The notes: generated from the letters alone by a model not told the origin. Shown: positions 26,468-36,151, counted from the stretch's first letter. The stretch is 64,000 bases of DNA from Streptococcus parasanguinis CC87K (GCF_000507765.1 NZ_KI669401.1:124001-188000); one strand, 5' to 3'. Made by a program: numbers and translations.

Positions 26468-26565
26468 CTATTCACTAAATCTTAAAAAATAGCCATCAGG
26501 GTCTAAAACTGCAAATTCATGGGGATAGATATATTGTTCACCAACACGAAATTTTCTTTTGTTAT
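26468..26565 (-). pseudogene. 3' fragment of a VOC-family gene (duplicate of 27542-27634)
   Basis: About 93 bases match the 3' end of the VOC gene at 27541-27927 with three visible differences. Read on the minus strand it encodes KRKFRVGEQYIYPHEFAV and the end YFLRFSE, then TAG in place of TAA. Homology stops abruptly after the KRKF codons at about 26561, so only the last 30 codons are present. It is a gene relic or duplication scar. Together with the intact copy it forms a direct repeat bracketing the lipoprotein gene and repeat copy 2. Confidence 0.85.
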
Positions 26566-26581
26566 ACCCTATGCTTTTTAG

Positions 26582-26595
26582 TGAAAGCGTTTCCT
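26582..26595 (+). promoter_or_regulatory. cre site (CcpA operator), full consensus match
   Basis: TGAAAGCGTTTCCT fits the 14-base cre consensus TGWAARCGYTWNCW at every position. It lies about 26 bases upstream of the probable -10 (GATATAAT near 26621) of the lipoprotein gene, so CcpA control by preferred sugars is likely. Confidence 0.75.
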
Positions 26596-26667
26596 GTTTT
26601 AATTTAAATAAACTATAAAAAATGATATAATACATGTGAGTCAACCACTTTAAGGAGAACAATCCTG

Positions 26668-27306
26668 ATGAAAAACAAAATAATATTAAGCTCTGTAACG
26701 CTTCTATCTGCATTTATACTAGCAGCATGCGGAAACGGAGAGAAGAAAGCAACAGAAACTACGGCTGCATCAACGACAAAAGCTCAAACAACAACTCCTG
26801 GGTCTTCTTCTAGGGCAAAAGAAATATCCCTTGCAGATACTCAACGTATCGGAAATGAAAATTTTGGTTATATCAATATCCCTAAAGATTGGGTCGTATA
26901 TAATTTCAAAGCTCAAAGTAGCAAAACTCAAAGTAGCAAAACGCTCAAATATTCATCACCAGACAAACACAATATGTTGTTAATGGAATCAAACACTAAA
27001 GATACTGTTGAACTTGGCCCCAACGAAACCTTTGACGCACAGTTACTTGCGGACCGTTTATATAGCTTCTGGGGAAAAGCCAAAAATCAAACTAGTTTAG
27101 AAGGTGTAAAAGCTATTTTTGCCAGTGAGGACGCTTTCTTAATAAAAGTAACATTTAAAAATGGGAACATTTTGTACGAATGGGTATTCCAAAAAGGCGA
27201 TAAAGTATACAATATCACAATCGTAGGTTCAGAAGATATGATTAAAGCCTTAAGACCTGTTCTCGAGCAATCTTGGGGCTTAGATCCAAATATTCCTGGG
27301 AAATAA
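26668..27306 (+). CDS. putative lipoprotein of unknown function
   Basis: A 212-residue lipoprotein: signal peptide with lipobox ILAAC (Cys21), a Thr/Ser/Lys-rich linker to about residue 50, then a globular domain (FGYINIPKDWVVYNF ... WVFQKGDKVYNITIVGS ... LRPVLEQSW). A perfect 5-residue tandem repeat QSSKT-QSSKT lies near residue 90. The fold resembles secreted PsbP/LpqN-like domains, but I cannot assign it. TATAAT near 26623 and the upstream cre site suggest catabolite control. It sits between two copies of a 93-bp direct repeat. Confidence 0.8.
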   Translation: MKNKIILSSVTLLSAFILAACGNGEKKATETTAASTTKAQTTTPGSSSRAKEISLADTQRIGNENFGYINIPKDWVVYNFKAQSSKTQSSKTLKYSSPDKHNMLLMESNTKDTVELGPNETFDAQLLADRLYSFWGKAKNQTSLEGVKAIFASEDAFLIKVTFKNGNILYEWVFQKGDKVYNITIVGSEDMIKALRPVLEQSWGLDPNIPGK

Positions 27307-27320
27307 TCCCCAAAAGACTA

Positions 27321-27503
27321 AAAGAGAGTGGGACAGAAATTGGTAATTCGTTAGAATTCGATTTCGTTGTCCCACCTCCGCACAGTTGAGTAGGGCTGTA
27401 AAAGCTGATGAAATCAGCGTAGTAGAGCCCACTCAACCACTGCGTCTTGCTCGACAATCCAAAAATAATTGAGAGGCTAGGACTTTTGTCCCAGCCTCTT
27501 TCT
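27321..27503 (-). repeat. TGGGAC-type intergenic repeat, copy 2
   Basis: About 183 bp, inverted relative to copy 1 and nearly identical to copy 3. The ends are GAGAGTGGGACAGAAAT and GTCCCAGCCTC. The centre can fold through GGGCT...AGCCC and CTGATGAAATCAG. It lies between the convergent lipoprotein and VOC genes and may serve both as a terminator. Confidence 0.88.
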
Positions 27504-27540
27504 TTTTTTGTTTCTTTTTCTACTCTAGTGATCTATTTTC

Positions 27541-27927
27541 TTATTCACTAAATCTTAAAAAATAGCCATCTGGATCTAGAACTGCAAATTCATGGGGATA
27601 GATATATTGTTCACCAACACGAAATTTTCTTTTGGTCAAAGGACGATGAATAGGATAGTTAGACTCGATTACTTTTTGATAGAGTCTAGGGACATCTTTT
27701 ATGCCGAAGGAGATATTAACTCCACGACCAAAGGGGTAGGTCAGTTCAGCTAGTTCCTCCTTACTCCCCTCCTCTATCATTAGCTGGCACTCTTCAAGAG
27801 AAAGAAAGAGGAAGTTCTCTTCTGGTCGCCCGTATTCGATGGTAAAACCCAGTAAATCACAGTAGAAGGAACGGGACTGCTCTAAATTCGATACAATAAA
27901 CTCAGGAATCACTGCATTGAAATTCAT
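27541..27927 (-). CDS. VOC-family (glyoxalase/bleomycin-resistance-like) protein
   Basis: A 128-residue vicinal-oxygen-chelate protein: FNAVIPEFIVSNLEQSRSFY (first beta-alpha-beta unit with S-x-x-F-Y), then VNISFGIKDVPRLYQKV, and EQYIYPHEFAVLDPDGYFLRF at the end, the typical second half with D-P-D-G-Y-x-L. ATG at 27927 (minus strand) is preferred over one three codons upstream because AAGGA lies at proper spacing. Its substrate is unknown. It is co-oriented with exoA, whose stop is just upstream. Its 3' end is duplicated at 26469-26561. Confidence 0.85.
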   Translation of the reverse strand: MNFNAVIPEFIVSNLEQSRSFYCDLLGFTIEYGRPEENFLFLSLEECQLMIEEGSKEELAELTYPFGRGVNISFGIKDVPRLYQKVIESNYPIHRPLTKRKFRVGEQYIYPHEFAVLDPDGYFLRFSE

Positions 27928-27938
27928 AAAGACCATCC

Positions 27939-28766
27939 TTACAAATCAATTTCTAATACAATTGGTGTATGGTCTTGGCGAGCGCCTGAGTCGATCATAT
28001 ATGACTTGGTAACTTTGTCTGCCACACGGTTACTTGTGAGCCAATAGTCGATTCTCCAGCCTGTATTGTTGATTTTTGAGGTTTTACTTCGTTGCGCCCA
28101 CCAAGTGTAGCGTTCTGGGACATCACCATGGACATGGCGGAAGGTATCTGTAAATCCTTTGGCCAAAAGATTTGTAAATCCTTCGCGTTCTTCGTCTGTG
28201 AATCCTGGCGAACGGCGGTTGCTGGCTGGGTTAGCAAGGTCGATTTCCTTGTGAGCAACGTTGTAGTCACCGGTTGCAAGGACAGGTTTTTCTTTGTCTA
28301 ATTCAGCCAAATATTCAGCATATTTGACATCCCATACTTGACGTTCTTCTAAACGTTTGAGACCATCACCAGCGTTAGGTGTGTATACCTGAGTAACGAA
28401 AAATTTATCAAATTCTAGGGTAATGATCCGACCTTCCAAGTCCATGGTCGAAGGGGCTCCGATCTCTGGGAAAGTCACAACGGGTGTGAGCTCTTTTTTA
28501 TAGAGGAACATGGTTCCAGCGTAGCCTTTACGAGCCGGTTCTTGAGAAGAGCGCCAGGTGTTTTCATAGCCAGGGAAGAGTTCCTCAAGGATTTCAAGGT
28601 GTTTTTTGGTAGGTCCTTTGGCGGATAACTTGGTTTCTTGAATGGCAATGATATCCGCATCCTCAGCAACCAAGGTTTGGAGGACTTCTTGAGAGAGTTT
28701 GGCGCGTGCTGAATCACTAGTTAATGCAGCATTAAGCGAGTCGATATTCCATGAAATGAGTTTCAT
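27939..28766 (-). CDS. exoA: exodeoxyribonuclease III / AP endonuclease
   Basis: A 275-residue exonuclease III-family enzyme, the length of pneumococcal ExoA. Motifs in order are MKLISWNIDSLNA, IIAIQETKLS (metal-binding Glu), GDYNVAH, WRIDYWLTS and QDHTPIVLEI (catalytic Asp-His). It cuts at abasic sites and removes 3' blocks in base excision repair. The start at 28766 is preceded by AAGGAAA; an upstream ATG would add seven residues not found in the family. Confidence 0.95.
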   Translation of the reverse strand: MKLISWNIDSLNAALTSDSARAKLSQEVLQTLVAEDADIIAIQETKLSAKGPTKKHLEILEELFPGYENTWRSSQEPARKGYAGTMFLYKKELTPVVTFPEIGAPSTMDLEGRIITLEFDKFFVTQVYTPNAGDGLKRLEERQVWDVKYAEYLAELDKEKPVLATGDYNVAHKEIDLANPASNRRSPGFTDEEREGFTNLLAKGFTDTFRHVHGDVPERYTWWAQRSKTSKINNTGWRIDYWLTSNRVADKVTKSYMIDSGARQDHTPIVLEIDL

Positions 28767-28901
28767 TGTATTTCCTTTTCTTGACATGATAGATAACTTT
28801 ATTATAACAAAAAATATATTTTTTTCTGATTAGAATGCCTTGAATTCTCTCCTGAAATACATTATAATAGCTTGAATTCATTTGGAGAAAGGGAGTTCAT
28901 T

Positions 28902-29354
28902 ATGAAATTTTACTCTTATGATTATGTATTGAGTCAGATCAGTCAGCAAAATTGGGTGACCATTGGGATCTCTGGTTTGCTCATTCTACTGACTGGTTTT
29001 TTTGCGGTGAAAGCCTATCGGGATAAGCAAGATAGCAAATTCCGTGAATTATCCATTATCTCGATTTTGACTCTGGTTGCAGTGGTCTTGATCGGCATCA
29101 GCAGTTTCCAAAATAGCCAAAGTAATAATGACCAATTTCAACGGTCTCTGCATTTTATTGAGGTCATCTCAAAGGAGTTGGATGTCAAAAAAGAAGACGT
29201 CTATGTCAATACTTCAGCAGCCACAGATGGGGCGATCCTGAAGGTTGGAGAGGTTTATTACCGAGCTATCGCAGGATCTGACCCAGATAGCTACCTATTA
29301 GAAAAGATGGATCTGTATAAAACAGACGTGGAACTTGTGGAGGTGAACAAATGA
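28902..29354 (+). CDS. DUF3290 membrane protein
   Basis: A 150-residue protein with two transmembrane helices (about 19-40 and 52-70) and an extracellular or cytosolic C-terminal domain with VYVNTSAATDGAILKVGEVYYR, typical of DUF3290. ATG 28902 follows GGGAG; a further ATG at 28872 lacks a site. TATAAT lies at about 28863. It overlaps the DUF421 gene by four bases (ATGA), and this DUF3290-DUF421 pairing is conserved in lactic acid bacteria. Confidence 0.85.
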   Translation: MKFYSYDYVLSQISQQNWVTIGISGLLILLTGFFAVKAYRDKQDSKFRELSIISILTLVAVVLIGISSFQNSQSNNDQFQRSLHFIEVISKELDVKKEDVYVNTSAATDGAILKVGEVYYRAIAGSDPDSYLLEKMDLYKTDVELVEVNK

Positions 29355-29983
29355 TAGTAAATTTTTTAAACATCTTGATTAAATTAGCTTTGGGCTTGAT
29401 TTCCTTGGTATTTGTCATCAATGTGACCGGGAAAGGAAACTTAGCACCAAATTCTGCAGTAGACCAGATACAGAACTTTGTTCTTGGGGGCATTATTGGT
29501 GGGGTCATCTACAATAGCTCCATTACCATTCTTCAATACATTGTGATTCTCTTAATGTGGACTATTTTGATCTTGCTCTTAAAATGGCTCAATACCAATG
29601 TTCGTTTTATGAAGCACTTGATTGATGGAAAACCAACTGTCATCATTAAAAATGGGAAACTGGATCCGGAAGCGTGTCGTTCCAAAGGACTTTTTGCTTC
29701 AGATGTTGCTTTGAAACTACGTGGACAAGGGATTTTTCAATTAAAAGATGTGAAGCGCGCTGTTATTGAACAAAATGGTCAATTGATCGTTGTCCGTGCG
29801 GGGGATGAGAATCCTAAATACCCGATTATTACGGATGGAGTGATTCAGCTTGAAATTTTGGAAACAATTGGAAAAAGTGAAGAGTGGTTGTTGGCTGAAT
29901 TGGAAAAAGAAGGCTATGATAATGTTTTGGATATTTTCATTGCGGAGTATGACAAAGGAAAAATCAATGTTGTGACCTATTAA
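29351..29983 (+). CDS. DUF421 (YetF-type) membrane protein
   Basis: A 210-residue protein: three N-terminal membrane helices (to about residue 85), then the YetF-like cytosolic domain with LIDGKPTVIIKNGKLD, DVALKLRGQGIFQLKDVKRAVIEQNGQLIV and a beta-rich C-terminus. The function is unknown; Bacillus relatives sit in spore or cell membranes. It is co-translated with the DUF3290 gene and followed by a terminator. Confidence 0.88.
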   Translation: MIVNFLNILIKLALGLISLVFVINVTGKGNLAPNSAVDQIQNFVLGGIIGGVIYNSSITILQYIVILLMWTILILLLKWLNTNVRFMKHLIDGKPTVIIKNGKLDPEACRSKGLFASDVALKLRGQGIFQLKDVKRAVIEQNGQLIVVRAGDENPKYPIITDGVIQLEILETIGKSEEWLLAELEKEGYDNVLDIFIAEYDKGKINVVTY

Positions 29984-29989
29984 AAGAAG

Positions 29990-30019
29990 AGATTGGACGA
30001 GCCTGTCCAATCTTTTTTC
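29990..30019 (+). terminator. terminator after DUF421 gene
   Basis: AGATTGGAC pairs perfectly with GTCCAATCT around GAGCCT, followed by TTTTTCT. Confidence 0.9.
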
Positions 30020-30123
30020 TTTATAAAATTCCAGGAAAGGCCTCTTCCTTTTCTTGAGATACTCTGGGAAAAATAGTAAAATGGAAGGTAAGTGTTCATT
30101 AGAAAAGAAGGATAGAAAATTTC

Positions 30124-32175
30124 ATGAAGAAGAAAATACGGAAGTTTGAGAATCATTCGATTACACGCAGACTCTACCTGCTGTTTAGTTTGATTTGCCT
30201 TCTTTTTTTGGTGCTGATTGCCCGACTTGGCTATATGCAGATCACTCACCAAGCCTACTATACGGATAAATTGGCAAAAGCTACGAAAAAGACGGTCAAA
30301 CAAGGGAGTGTGCGAGGGCAAATCTATGATGCTTCTGGTAAGCCCTTGGTGGAAAATGTGGGAAAACAAGTCTTGACCTTTACGCGGGATCGTAAAATGA
30401 CGGCCCAAGAAATGCGAGAGACAGCTGGAAAACTCTTGCAGTATGTCGATGTAGAAAATCCTCAAGTGACCGAACGGCAAGAAGTGGATTACTATCTAGC
30501 CAATACCAAAGTCTACCAAGAGGTCGTAGAGCACCTGCCTGAGAAAAAGAAATTTGATACTGATGGCAATCGTCTACCAGAAGCTAAAATCTATCAAGCG
30601 GCAGTGGACAGCATTGACCCTTCAAAACTCGGTTACACAGATGATGAGAAAAAGATTATCTATCTTTATAGCCAAATGAATGCTGTGGAGAATTTTGCGA
30701 CGGGGATTATTTCGACGCAAGCACTAGGAGCTGAGCAGATTGCGACCATCGCGGCTGACAGTCAGGACCTTCCTGGAATTGCGATCACGACCAGCTGGGA
30801 CCGCAAGGTTTTGGATACTCCTTTAGCTTCTATCATCGGAACGGTTTCGACTGAGCAGGCAGGACTTCCAGCAGAAGAAGTCGAGGAATATGTCAAAAAA
30901 GGTTATGCCCTCAATGACCGGGTTGGAACATCTTATCTCGAAAAGGAATACGAAAACGTCCTTCAAGGAAAACGCAGTGAAAAAGAAATTCTCCTGGATA
31001 AAAATGGCAACATGGATAAAGTGGTAGACATTTCAAAAGGAGCTAAGGGAGAAAACCTCAAGCTCTCGATTGACTTGGATTTCCAAAAAGGGGTGGAAGA
31101 TATTCTCCGCTCTGCCTTTAGCGCAGAGTTGCAAGCTGGAAATGCGACCTACTCCGAAGGTGTCTATGCTGTAGCCCTTGAGCCTGATACAGGGAAAGTC
31201 CTTGCCATGGCAGGGATCAAACACCAGGCTGGTAGTCAAGATTTATCAACCGATGCTTTGGGAACAGTCACCAATGTTTTCGTCCCAGGATCGGTCGTTA
31301 AAGGAGCAACCTTGACTTCAGGATGGGAAAATGGTGCCATTTCCGGCAATCAGGTACTGACCGATCAGCCCATTGTTTTTGCAGGATCAGCTCCTATCAA
31401 TTCTTGGTTTACCCAATACGGTAGTCGTTCCATCAATGCGGTAGAAGCTTTGGAATACTCTTCTAATACCTATATGGTCCAAATTGCTCTAAAGATGATG
31501 GGGCAACCTTACACTCCAAATATGACCTTACAAGTGGATCAGGTTGAACCTGCTATGAAAAAACTGCGCTCTACTTTTGCAGAGTATGGTCTTGGAACGT
31601 CAACGGGGATTGACCTTCCCAATGAATCGACCGGTTTTATTCCGAAAGACTATACAGTCGGTAATTATTTGACCAATGCCTTTGGTCAGTTTGACAACTA
31701 TACGCCTATGCAATTGGCCCAGTATGCGGCAACGGTAGCGAATGATGGGAAGAGGGTGAGTCCTCATGTCGTCGAAGGCATCTATGACAATAATGATCAA
31801 GGGGGCCTTGGTCAGTTGAAAAAAGCGATCGAAACCAAGGAGCTCAATCAGGTCCATATCTCAGCGGAGGACATGGCCTTGATCAAGCAAGGATTCTACC
31901 AGGTTGCGAATGGTACGAGTGGGTTGACGACAGGGAAAACCGTCGGTCAAGGTGCTAGTGTCTCTATTAGTGCCAAGACCGGTACGGCCGAAACCACAGT
32001 CGATGGAGGCAAACAAGCCATTAATACCAATGTGGTGGCTTATGCACCGTCAAACAATCCAAAGATTGCTGTAGCAGTGGTCTTTCCACATAATACCAAT
32101 CTACAAGCGACGGTCAGTCATTCCATTACGCGTGACATTATTAACTTATACAATCAGAAACACCCCATGAATTAG
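30124..32175 (+). CDS. pbp2b: penicillin-binding protein 2B (class B transpeptidase)
   Basis: A 683-residue monofunctional PBP: cytoplasmic tail, one membrane anchor (about 17-38), dimerisation domain, then the transpeptidase domain with S390-V-V-K, S446-S-N and K618-T-G-T-A. It cross-links peripheral peptidoglycan during elongation. The residue after SSN is Thr, the state I associate with susceptible pneumococcal PBP2b. The region between SSN and KTG would need alignment to judge mosaic history. It starts the block pbp2b-recR-ddl-murF. Confidence 0.95.
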   Translation: MKKKIRKFENHSITRRLYLLFSLICLLFLVLIARLGYMQITHQAYYTDKLAKATKKTVKQGSVRGQIYDASGKPLVENVGKQVLTFTRDRKMTAQEMRETAGKLLQYVDVENPQVTERQEVDYYLANTKVYQEVVEHLPEKKKFDTDGNRLPEAKIYQAAVDSIDPSKLGYTDDEKKIIYLYSQMNAVENFATGIISTQALGAEQIATIAADSQDLPGIAITTSWDRKVLDTPLASIIGTVSTEQAGLPAEEVEEYVKKGYALNDRVGTSYLEKEYENVLQGKRSEKEILLDKNGNMDKVVDISKGAKGENLKLSIDLDFQKGVEDILRSAFSAELQAGNATYSEGVYAVALEPDTGKVLAMAGIKHQAGSQDLSTDALGTVTNVFVPGSVVKGATLTSGWENGAISGNQVLTDQPIVFAGSAPINSWFTQYGSRSINAVEALEYSSNTYMVQIALKMMGQPYTPNMTLQVDQVEPAMKKLRSTFAEYGLGTSTGIDLPNESTGFIPKDYTVGNYLTNAFGQFDNYTPMQLAQYAATVANDGKRVSPHVVEGIYDNNDQGGLGQLKKAIETKELNQVHISAEDMALIKQGFYQVANGTSGLTTGKTVGQGASVSISAKTGTAETTVDGGKQAINTNVVAYAPSNNPKIAVAVVFPHNTNLQATVSHSITRDIINLYNQKHPMN

Positions 32176-32185
32176 AAAGGAAACT

Positions 32186-32782
32186 ATGCTTTATCCAGCA
32201 CCTATTGCAAAATTAATTGACAGCTATTCGAAGTTGCCAGGAATTGGGATCAAAACAGCGACCCGTCTTGCTTTTTACACCATTGGCATGTCAGATGATG
32301 ATGTTAATGAATTTGCCAAGAACTTACTCAATGCCAAGCGTGAGCTAGGCTATTGCAGTATTTGTGGCAATTTAACTGATGAAGAAACCTGCGAGATTTG
32401 TCGAGATGAAACGCGGGATCCATCTCTTCTTCTTGTTGTAGAAGATAGCCGGGATGTCTCTGCTATGGAAAATATCCAGGAATACCACGGTCGCTATCAT
32501 GTCTTGCATGGCTTGATCTCACCCATGAATGGCGTGGGACCCGATGATATCAATCTCAAGAGTTTGCTCAGTCGCTTGATGGATGGAACAGTTACTGAGG
32601 TCATTGTTGCGACCAATGCGACGGCAGACGGGGAAGCGACTTCTATGTATATCTCACGCGTGCTCAAACCAGCAGGCATCAAAGTGACCCGTTTGGCACG
32701 GGGGCTAGCAGTTGGAGCCGATATCGAGTATGCGGACGAAGTGACCCTTCTTCGCGCGATCGAAAATCGGACAGAATTATAA
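32186..32782 (+). CDS. recR: recombination mediator RecR
   Basis: A 198-residue protein of standard length: helix-hairpin-helix ([15 protein letters not shown]), four-cysteine zinc motif ([16 protein letters not shown]), then a Toprim domain ([14 protein letters not shown]). With RecF and RecO it loads RecA on gapped DNA. It starts 10 bases after pbp2b with AAAGGA as ribosome-binding site. Confidence 0.97.
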   Translation: MLYPAPIAKLIDSYSKLPGIGIKTATRLAFYTIGMSDDDVNEFAKNLLNAKRELGYCSICGNLTDEETCEICRDETRDPSLLLVVEDSRDVSAMENIQEYHGRYHVLHGLISPMNGVGPDDINLKSLLSRLMDGTVTEVIVATNATADGEATSMYISRVLKPAGIKVTRLARGLAVGADIEYADEVTLLRAIENRTEL

Positions 32783-32791
32783 GAGAAGTTC

Positions 32792-32820
32792 TTTCGAAAG
32801 GGCTATCATTGTGGTATACT
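32792..32820 (+). promoter_or_regulatory. probable ddl promoter
   Basis: TTTCGA, a 17-base spacer and TGG-TATACT (32815-32820) lie 38 bases before ddl, so ddl need not depend on pbp2b transcription. Confidence 0.55.
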
Positions 32821-32858
32821 ATCAAGTAAGAAATCAAGGGAACAATTAGGGAGAAACT

Positions 32859-33905
32859 ATGAGTAAACAAGACTTAATCCTGTTATATGGTGGACGTAGT
32901 GCAGAACGTGAAGTATCTGTTCTTTCAGCAGAAAGCGTGATGCGCGCGATTGATTACCAAGCATTTTCGGTTCAAACCTATTTTATTACGCAGTCAGGAG
33001 ACTTCATCCAGACGCAAGCTTTTGAAGAGAAGCCAGCGGATGATGAGAAATTGATGACCAATGAGACAGTGGACTGGTCTAAAAAAGTCGCACCATCAGC
33101 GATTTACAAGGAAGGAGCAGTGGTCTTTCCAGTGCTTCATGGACCGATGGGAGAAGATGGTTCCATCCAAGGCTTCTTAGAAGTCTTGAAAATGCCTTAT
33201 GTCGGCTGTGGCATCTTGGCTTCTAGTGTCGCGATGGACAAGATCACGACCAAACGGGTCTTGGAGTCTGCAGGGATTCCACAAGTTCCTTATGTAGCTG
33301 TAGTGGAAGGCAATGATATAGATGAGAAAATTGCTGCAATTGAAGCTACTCTCTCTTATCCTGTCTTTACTAAACCATCCAATATGGGTTCTAGCGTAGG
33401 GATTTCAAAATCTGAAAACCAAACTGAACTTCGGACTGCTCTTGAATTGGCCTTCAAATACGATAGCCGTATCCTGGTAGAACAAGGGGTCAATGCGCGT
33501 GAGATTGAAGTTGGACTGCTTGGAAACTATGATGTGAAGAGCACCTTGCCAGGTGAAGTTGTGAAAGATGTGGCCTTCTATGATTATGATGCCAAATACA
33601 TCGACAACAAAATTACCATGGCGATTCCGGCTCAATTGGACCCTGAGGTTGTGAAAACCATGCGGACCAACGCAGAGAAAGCCTTTCGTGCGATCGGTGG
33701 TCTGGGCTTAGCGCGTTGTGATTTCTTCTATACCGATAAAGGAGAGATCTTCTTAAACGAACTCAATACCATGCCTGGATTTACCCAATGGTCTATGTAT
33801 CCTCTGCTTTGGGACAATATGGGACTCAAATATACAGATTTGATCACCAAGTTAGTAGAGCTTGGAAAAGAAGTCTTCCAAAAACACGAAGCGCATTTGT
33901 TGTAA
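32859..33905 (+). CDS. ddl: D-alanine--D-alanine ligase
   Basis: A 348-residue ATP-grasp ligase: [20 protein letters not shown] at the N-terminus, [35 protein letters not shown], and the metal-binding end [18 protein letters not shown]. It makes D-Ala-D-Ala for the peptidoglycan precursor used by MurF, encoded next. GGGAG precedes the ATG. Confidence 0.97.
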   Translation: MSKQDLILLYGGRSAEREVSVLSAESVMRAIDYQAFSVQTYFITQSGDFIQTQAFEEKPADDEKLMTNETVDWSKKVAPSAIYKEGAVVFPVLHGPMGEDGSIQGFLEVLKMPYVGCGILASSVAMDKITTKRVLESAGIPQVPYVAVVEGNDIDEKIAAIEATLSYPVFTKPSNMGSSVGISKSENQTELRTALELAFKYDSRILVEQGVNAREIEVGLLGNYDVKSTLPGEVVKDVAFYDYDAKYIDNKITMAIPAQLDPEVVKTMRTNAEKAFRAIGGLGLARCDFFYTDKGEIFLNELNTMPGFTQWSMYPLLWDNMGLKYTDLITKLVELGKEVFQKHEAHLL

Positions 33906-33908
33906 GAA

Positions 33909-34094
33909 AAGAGAGAGTGGGACAGAAATCGGTAATTCGTTAGAATTCGATTTCGTCGTCCCACCTCCGCACAGTTAAGTAGGGCTGTAAAAGCTGATAA
34001 AATCAGCGTAGTAGAGCCCACTCAACTACTGCGTCTTGCTCGACAATCCAAAAACAATCAAGAGGCTAGGACTTCTGTCCCAGCCACTTTTTTT
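33909..34094 (-). repeat. TGGGAC-type intergenic repeat, copy 3 (between ddl and murF)
   Basis: About 186 bp, almost identical to copy 2 and in the same orientation, with the same centre (GGGCTGTAAAAGCTGAT...ATCAGCG). Here it separates two genes that belong to one pathway. Its terminal hairpins probably terminate ddl transcription, which fits the strong murF promoter placed immediately after it. Confidence 0.88.
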
Positions 34095-34106
34095 GTGGTC
34101 TAGAAT

Positions 34107-34116
34107 ATGGTATAAT
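34107..34116 (+). promoter_or_regulatory. extended -10 promoter of murF
   Basis: ATGGTATAAT (TATAAT at 34111-34116) lies just past repeat copy 3 and 63 bases before murF. Confidence 0.6.
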
Positions 34117-34179
34117 GAGAAGAATTTGATAGGAGCGTCCAAATCTTTGAGGACGCTACGGAGAACTGAGGAGTCGGAT

Positions 34180-35550
34180 ATGAATCTCACATTACATGAA
34201 GTTGCTCATCTAGTACACGCAAAAAATGATATCAGCCAATTTGAAGATGTAGCCCTCATCAAGCCGGAATTTGACAGTCGTTTGATTGGGCCTGGAGACC
34301 TGTTTGTTCCCTTAAAGGGAGCGCGTGATGGTCATGACTTTATTGAGACTGCTTTTGAAAACGGAGCCGTAGCCACTTTTTCAGAGAAAGTGGTAGAAGG
34401 CCACCCTTATATTTTGGTGGAAGATGTGCTGAGCGCTTTTCAAACATTAGCTGCAGCCTATCTTCAAAAGACAAAAGTGGATGTTTTTGCAGTGACGGGG
34501 TCAAATGGTAAAACCACCACAAAAGATATGTTGGCACAGCTATTGTCCACCACCTACCTGACCTATAAAACACAAGGAAACTATAATAACGAAATTGGTC
34601 TTCCTTATACGGTTTTGCATATGCCAGAAGGGACGGACAAACTCGTCCTTGAAATGGGGCAAGACCACCTAGGAGATATCCATCTCTTGTCAGAACTGGC
34701 GCATCCAAAAGCTGCTATTGTCACCTTGATTGGAGAAGCCCATTTGGAATTCTTTAAAGATCGAAGTGAGATCGCAAAAGGAAAACTCCAGATTGCGGAT
34801 GGCATGCCAGAAGGTGGCCTTCTGGTGGTTCCAGCTGATCCGATCGTGAATGCCTACCTCCCTGAAAAACAAAAATTGGTTCGCTTTGGGCCAGACGAGG
34901 AGATTTTTATTACTGAGTTAATCGAGCGAAAGGATAGCTTAACTTTCCGAGCTAATTTCTTAGAAGAAGCGATTGATCTTCCGGTAACAGGAAAATACAA
35001 TGCGACCAATGCCATGATTGCAGCTTATGTTGCTTTGAAAGAAGGAGTGAGTGAAGCTGCAATTCGTGATAGTTTTGAAACCTTGCAATTGACGCGCAAC
35101 CGGACAGAATGGAAAAAGGCCAGTAATGGAGCAGATATCTTATCCGATGTCTACAATGCCAATCCGACGGCTATGCGCCTAATCTTAGAAACTTTCTCGA
35201 CTATTCCTGCTAATCCAAATGGTCGAAAATTAGCCGTCCTGGCAGATATGAAAGAACTAGGGGAGCAATCTATTGATCTACACAACCAAATGATTCTCAG
35301 TCTCTCGCCAGATGTCTTGGATACGGTTATTTTCTACGGCCAAGACATTGCGGGATTGGCTCAGTTAGCGAGCCAGATGTTCCCACTCGGACATGTCTAT
35401 TATTTCAAGAAGACAGCTGAGGAAGACCAGTTTGAGGATATGGTCAAACAAGTCAAGGAAAGCTTGAAAGAGCAAGACCAAATCCTTATCAAGGGAAGCA
35501 ATTCCATGAATCTAGCCAAATTGGTAGAGGAGTTGGAGAATGGCGAGTAA
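34180..35550 (+). CDS. murF: UDP-MurNAc-tripeptide--D-Ala-D-Ala ligase
   Basis: A 456-residue Mur ligase: N-terminal substrate-binding domain, ATP loop VTGSNGKTTTKDM (about residues 106-118), QGNYNNEIGLPYT, LEMGQDHLGDI, and the C-terminal LADMKELGEQSIDLH. It adds D-Ala-D-Ala to the UDP-MurNAc-tripeptide. ATG 34180 with GAGGAG upstream gives the normal family length; extending to 34036 would translate repeat sequence. It overlaps the Nudix gene by 11 bases. Confidence 0.96.
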   Translation: MNLTLHEVAHLVHAKNDISQFEDVALIKPEFDSRLIGPGDLFVPLKGARDGHDFIETAFENGAVATFSEKVVEGHPYILVEDVLSAFQTLAAAYLQKTKVDVFAVTGSNGKTTTKDMLAQLLSTTYLTYKTQGNYNNEIGLPYTVLHMPEGTDKLVLEMGQDHLGDIHLLSELAHPKAAIVTLIGEAHLEFFKDRSEIAKGKLQIADGMPEGGLLVVPADPIVNAYLPEKQKLVRFGPDEEIFITELIERKDSLTFRANFLEEAIDLPVTGKYNATNAMIAAYVALKEGVSEAAIRDSFETLQLTRNRTEWKKASNGADILSDVYNANPTAMRLILETFSTIPANPNGRKLAVLADMKELGEQSIDLHNQMILSLSPDVLDTVIFYGQDIAGLAQLASQMFPLGHVYYFKKTAEEDQFEDMVKQVKESLKEQDQILIKGSNSMNLAKLVEELENGE

Positions 35551-36151
35551 TAATGTACTGAAGAACATTCAGCGCTTGATTTCAATCACTAATACAGGCT
35601 TAGCGTTTTCAAAAGATCCATTTGATCAAGAGCGCTACCAGGATATTCGTGCTATTTTACAGGATCTTGTCAGAGAAGCGACTGATTTGAATCCACAAGA
35701 ATTATCGGATTTGTTTCGTCCGACAGACCATTACGACACTCCCTTGATTGATGTAAGGGCCTGGATTGTCAAAGATGACAAACTTTGTTTAGTGAAAGGT
35801 CAGGGAGAAGAGACCTGGGCTTTGCCGGGTGGTTTTGGTGAGGTTGGCTATTCTCCTAAAGAAAATATTTTAAAGGAAATCCAAGAAGAAACGGGCTATG
35901 TAGCACGTGTCAATCGCTTGTTGGCAGTATTTGATACCAATCGCTACCAATTGCAAAGCCGCCAATATGTGAAATTGGTATTTGAATGTGAATTGCTGGA
36001 TGGAAGTTTTCAACAGAATCAGGAAATTTCCGATCTTGCCTTTTTTGAGAGAGAAAAAATACCTGCTCTTTCTACCAAGCGCAATACAGAAGAACAATTG
36101 AACTTCCTTTGGGAGGTTTATGATGGGAAACGAGATTTGTATTGTGATTAA
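35540..36151 (+). CDS. Nudix hydrolase with N-terminal Nudix_N_2-type domain
   Basis: A 203-residue protein. The first 60 residues (IQRLISITNTGLAFSKDPFDQERYQDI) are the helical extension found in hydrolases of X-linked nucleoside diphosphates. The Nudix box in residues ~95-117 reads WALPGGFGEVGYSP...KEIQEETGY; the first Glu of the G-x5-E motif is Tyr and the Arg is Lys, while the E-x-x-E-E core is kept. The ATG overlaps murF. The substrate is unknown. Confidence 0.88.
   Translation: MASNNVLKNIQRLISITNTGLAFSKDPFDQERYQDIRAILQDLVREATDLNPQELSDLFRPTDHYDTPLIDVRAWIVKDDKLCLVKGQGEETWALPGGFGEVGYSPKENILKEIQEETGYVARVNRLLAVFDTNRYQLQSRQYVKLVFECELLDGSFQQNQEISDLAFFEREKIPALSTKRNTEEQLNFLWEVYDGKRDLYCD

Noticed and set aside
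30124..32175. Mosaic, penicillin-resistant pbp2b.
   Set aside because: The residue after SSN is the susceptible-type Thr, and mosaicism cannot be judged without alignment to reference alleles.
34036..34179. An upstream extension of murF by 48 codons.
   Set aside because: It would translate the intergenic repeat and the promoter; ATG 34180 gives the family length with a good site.
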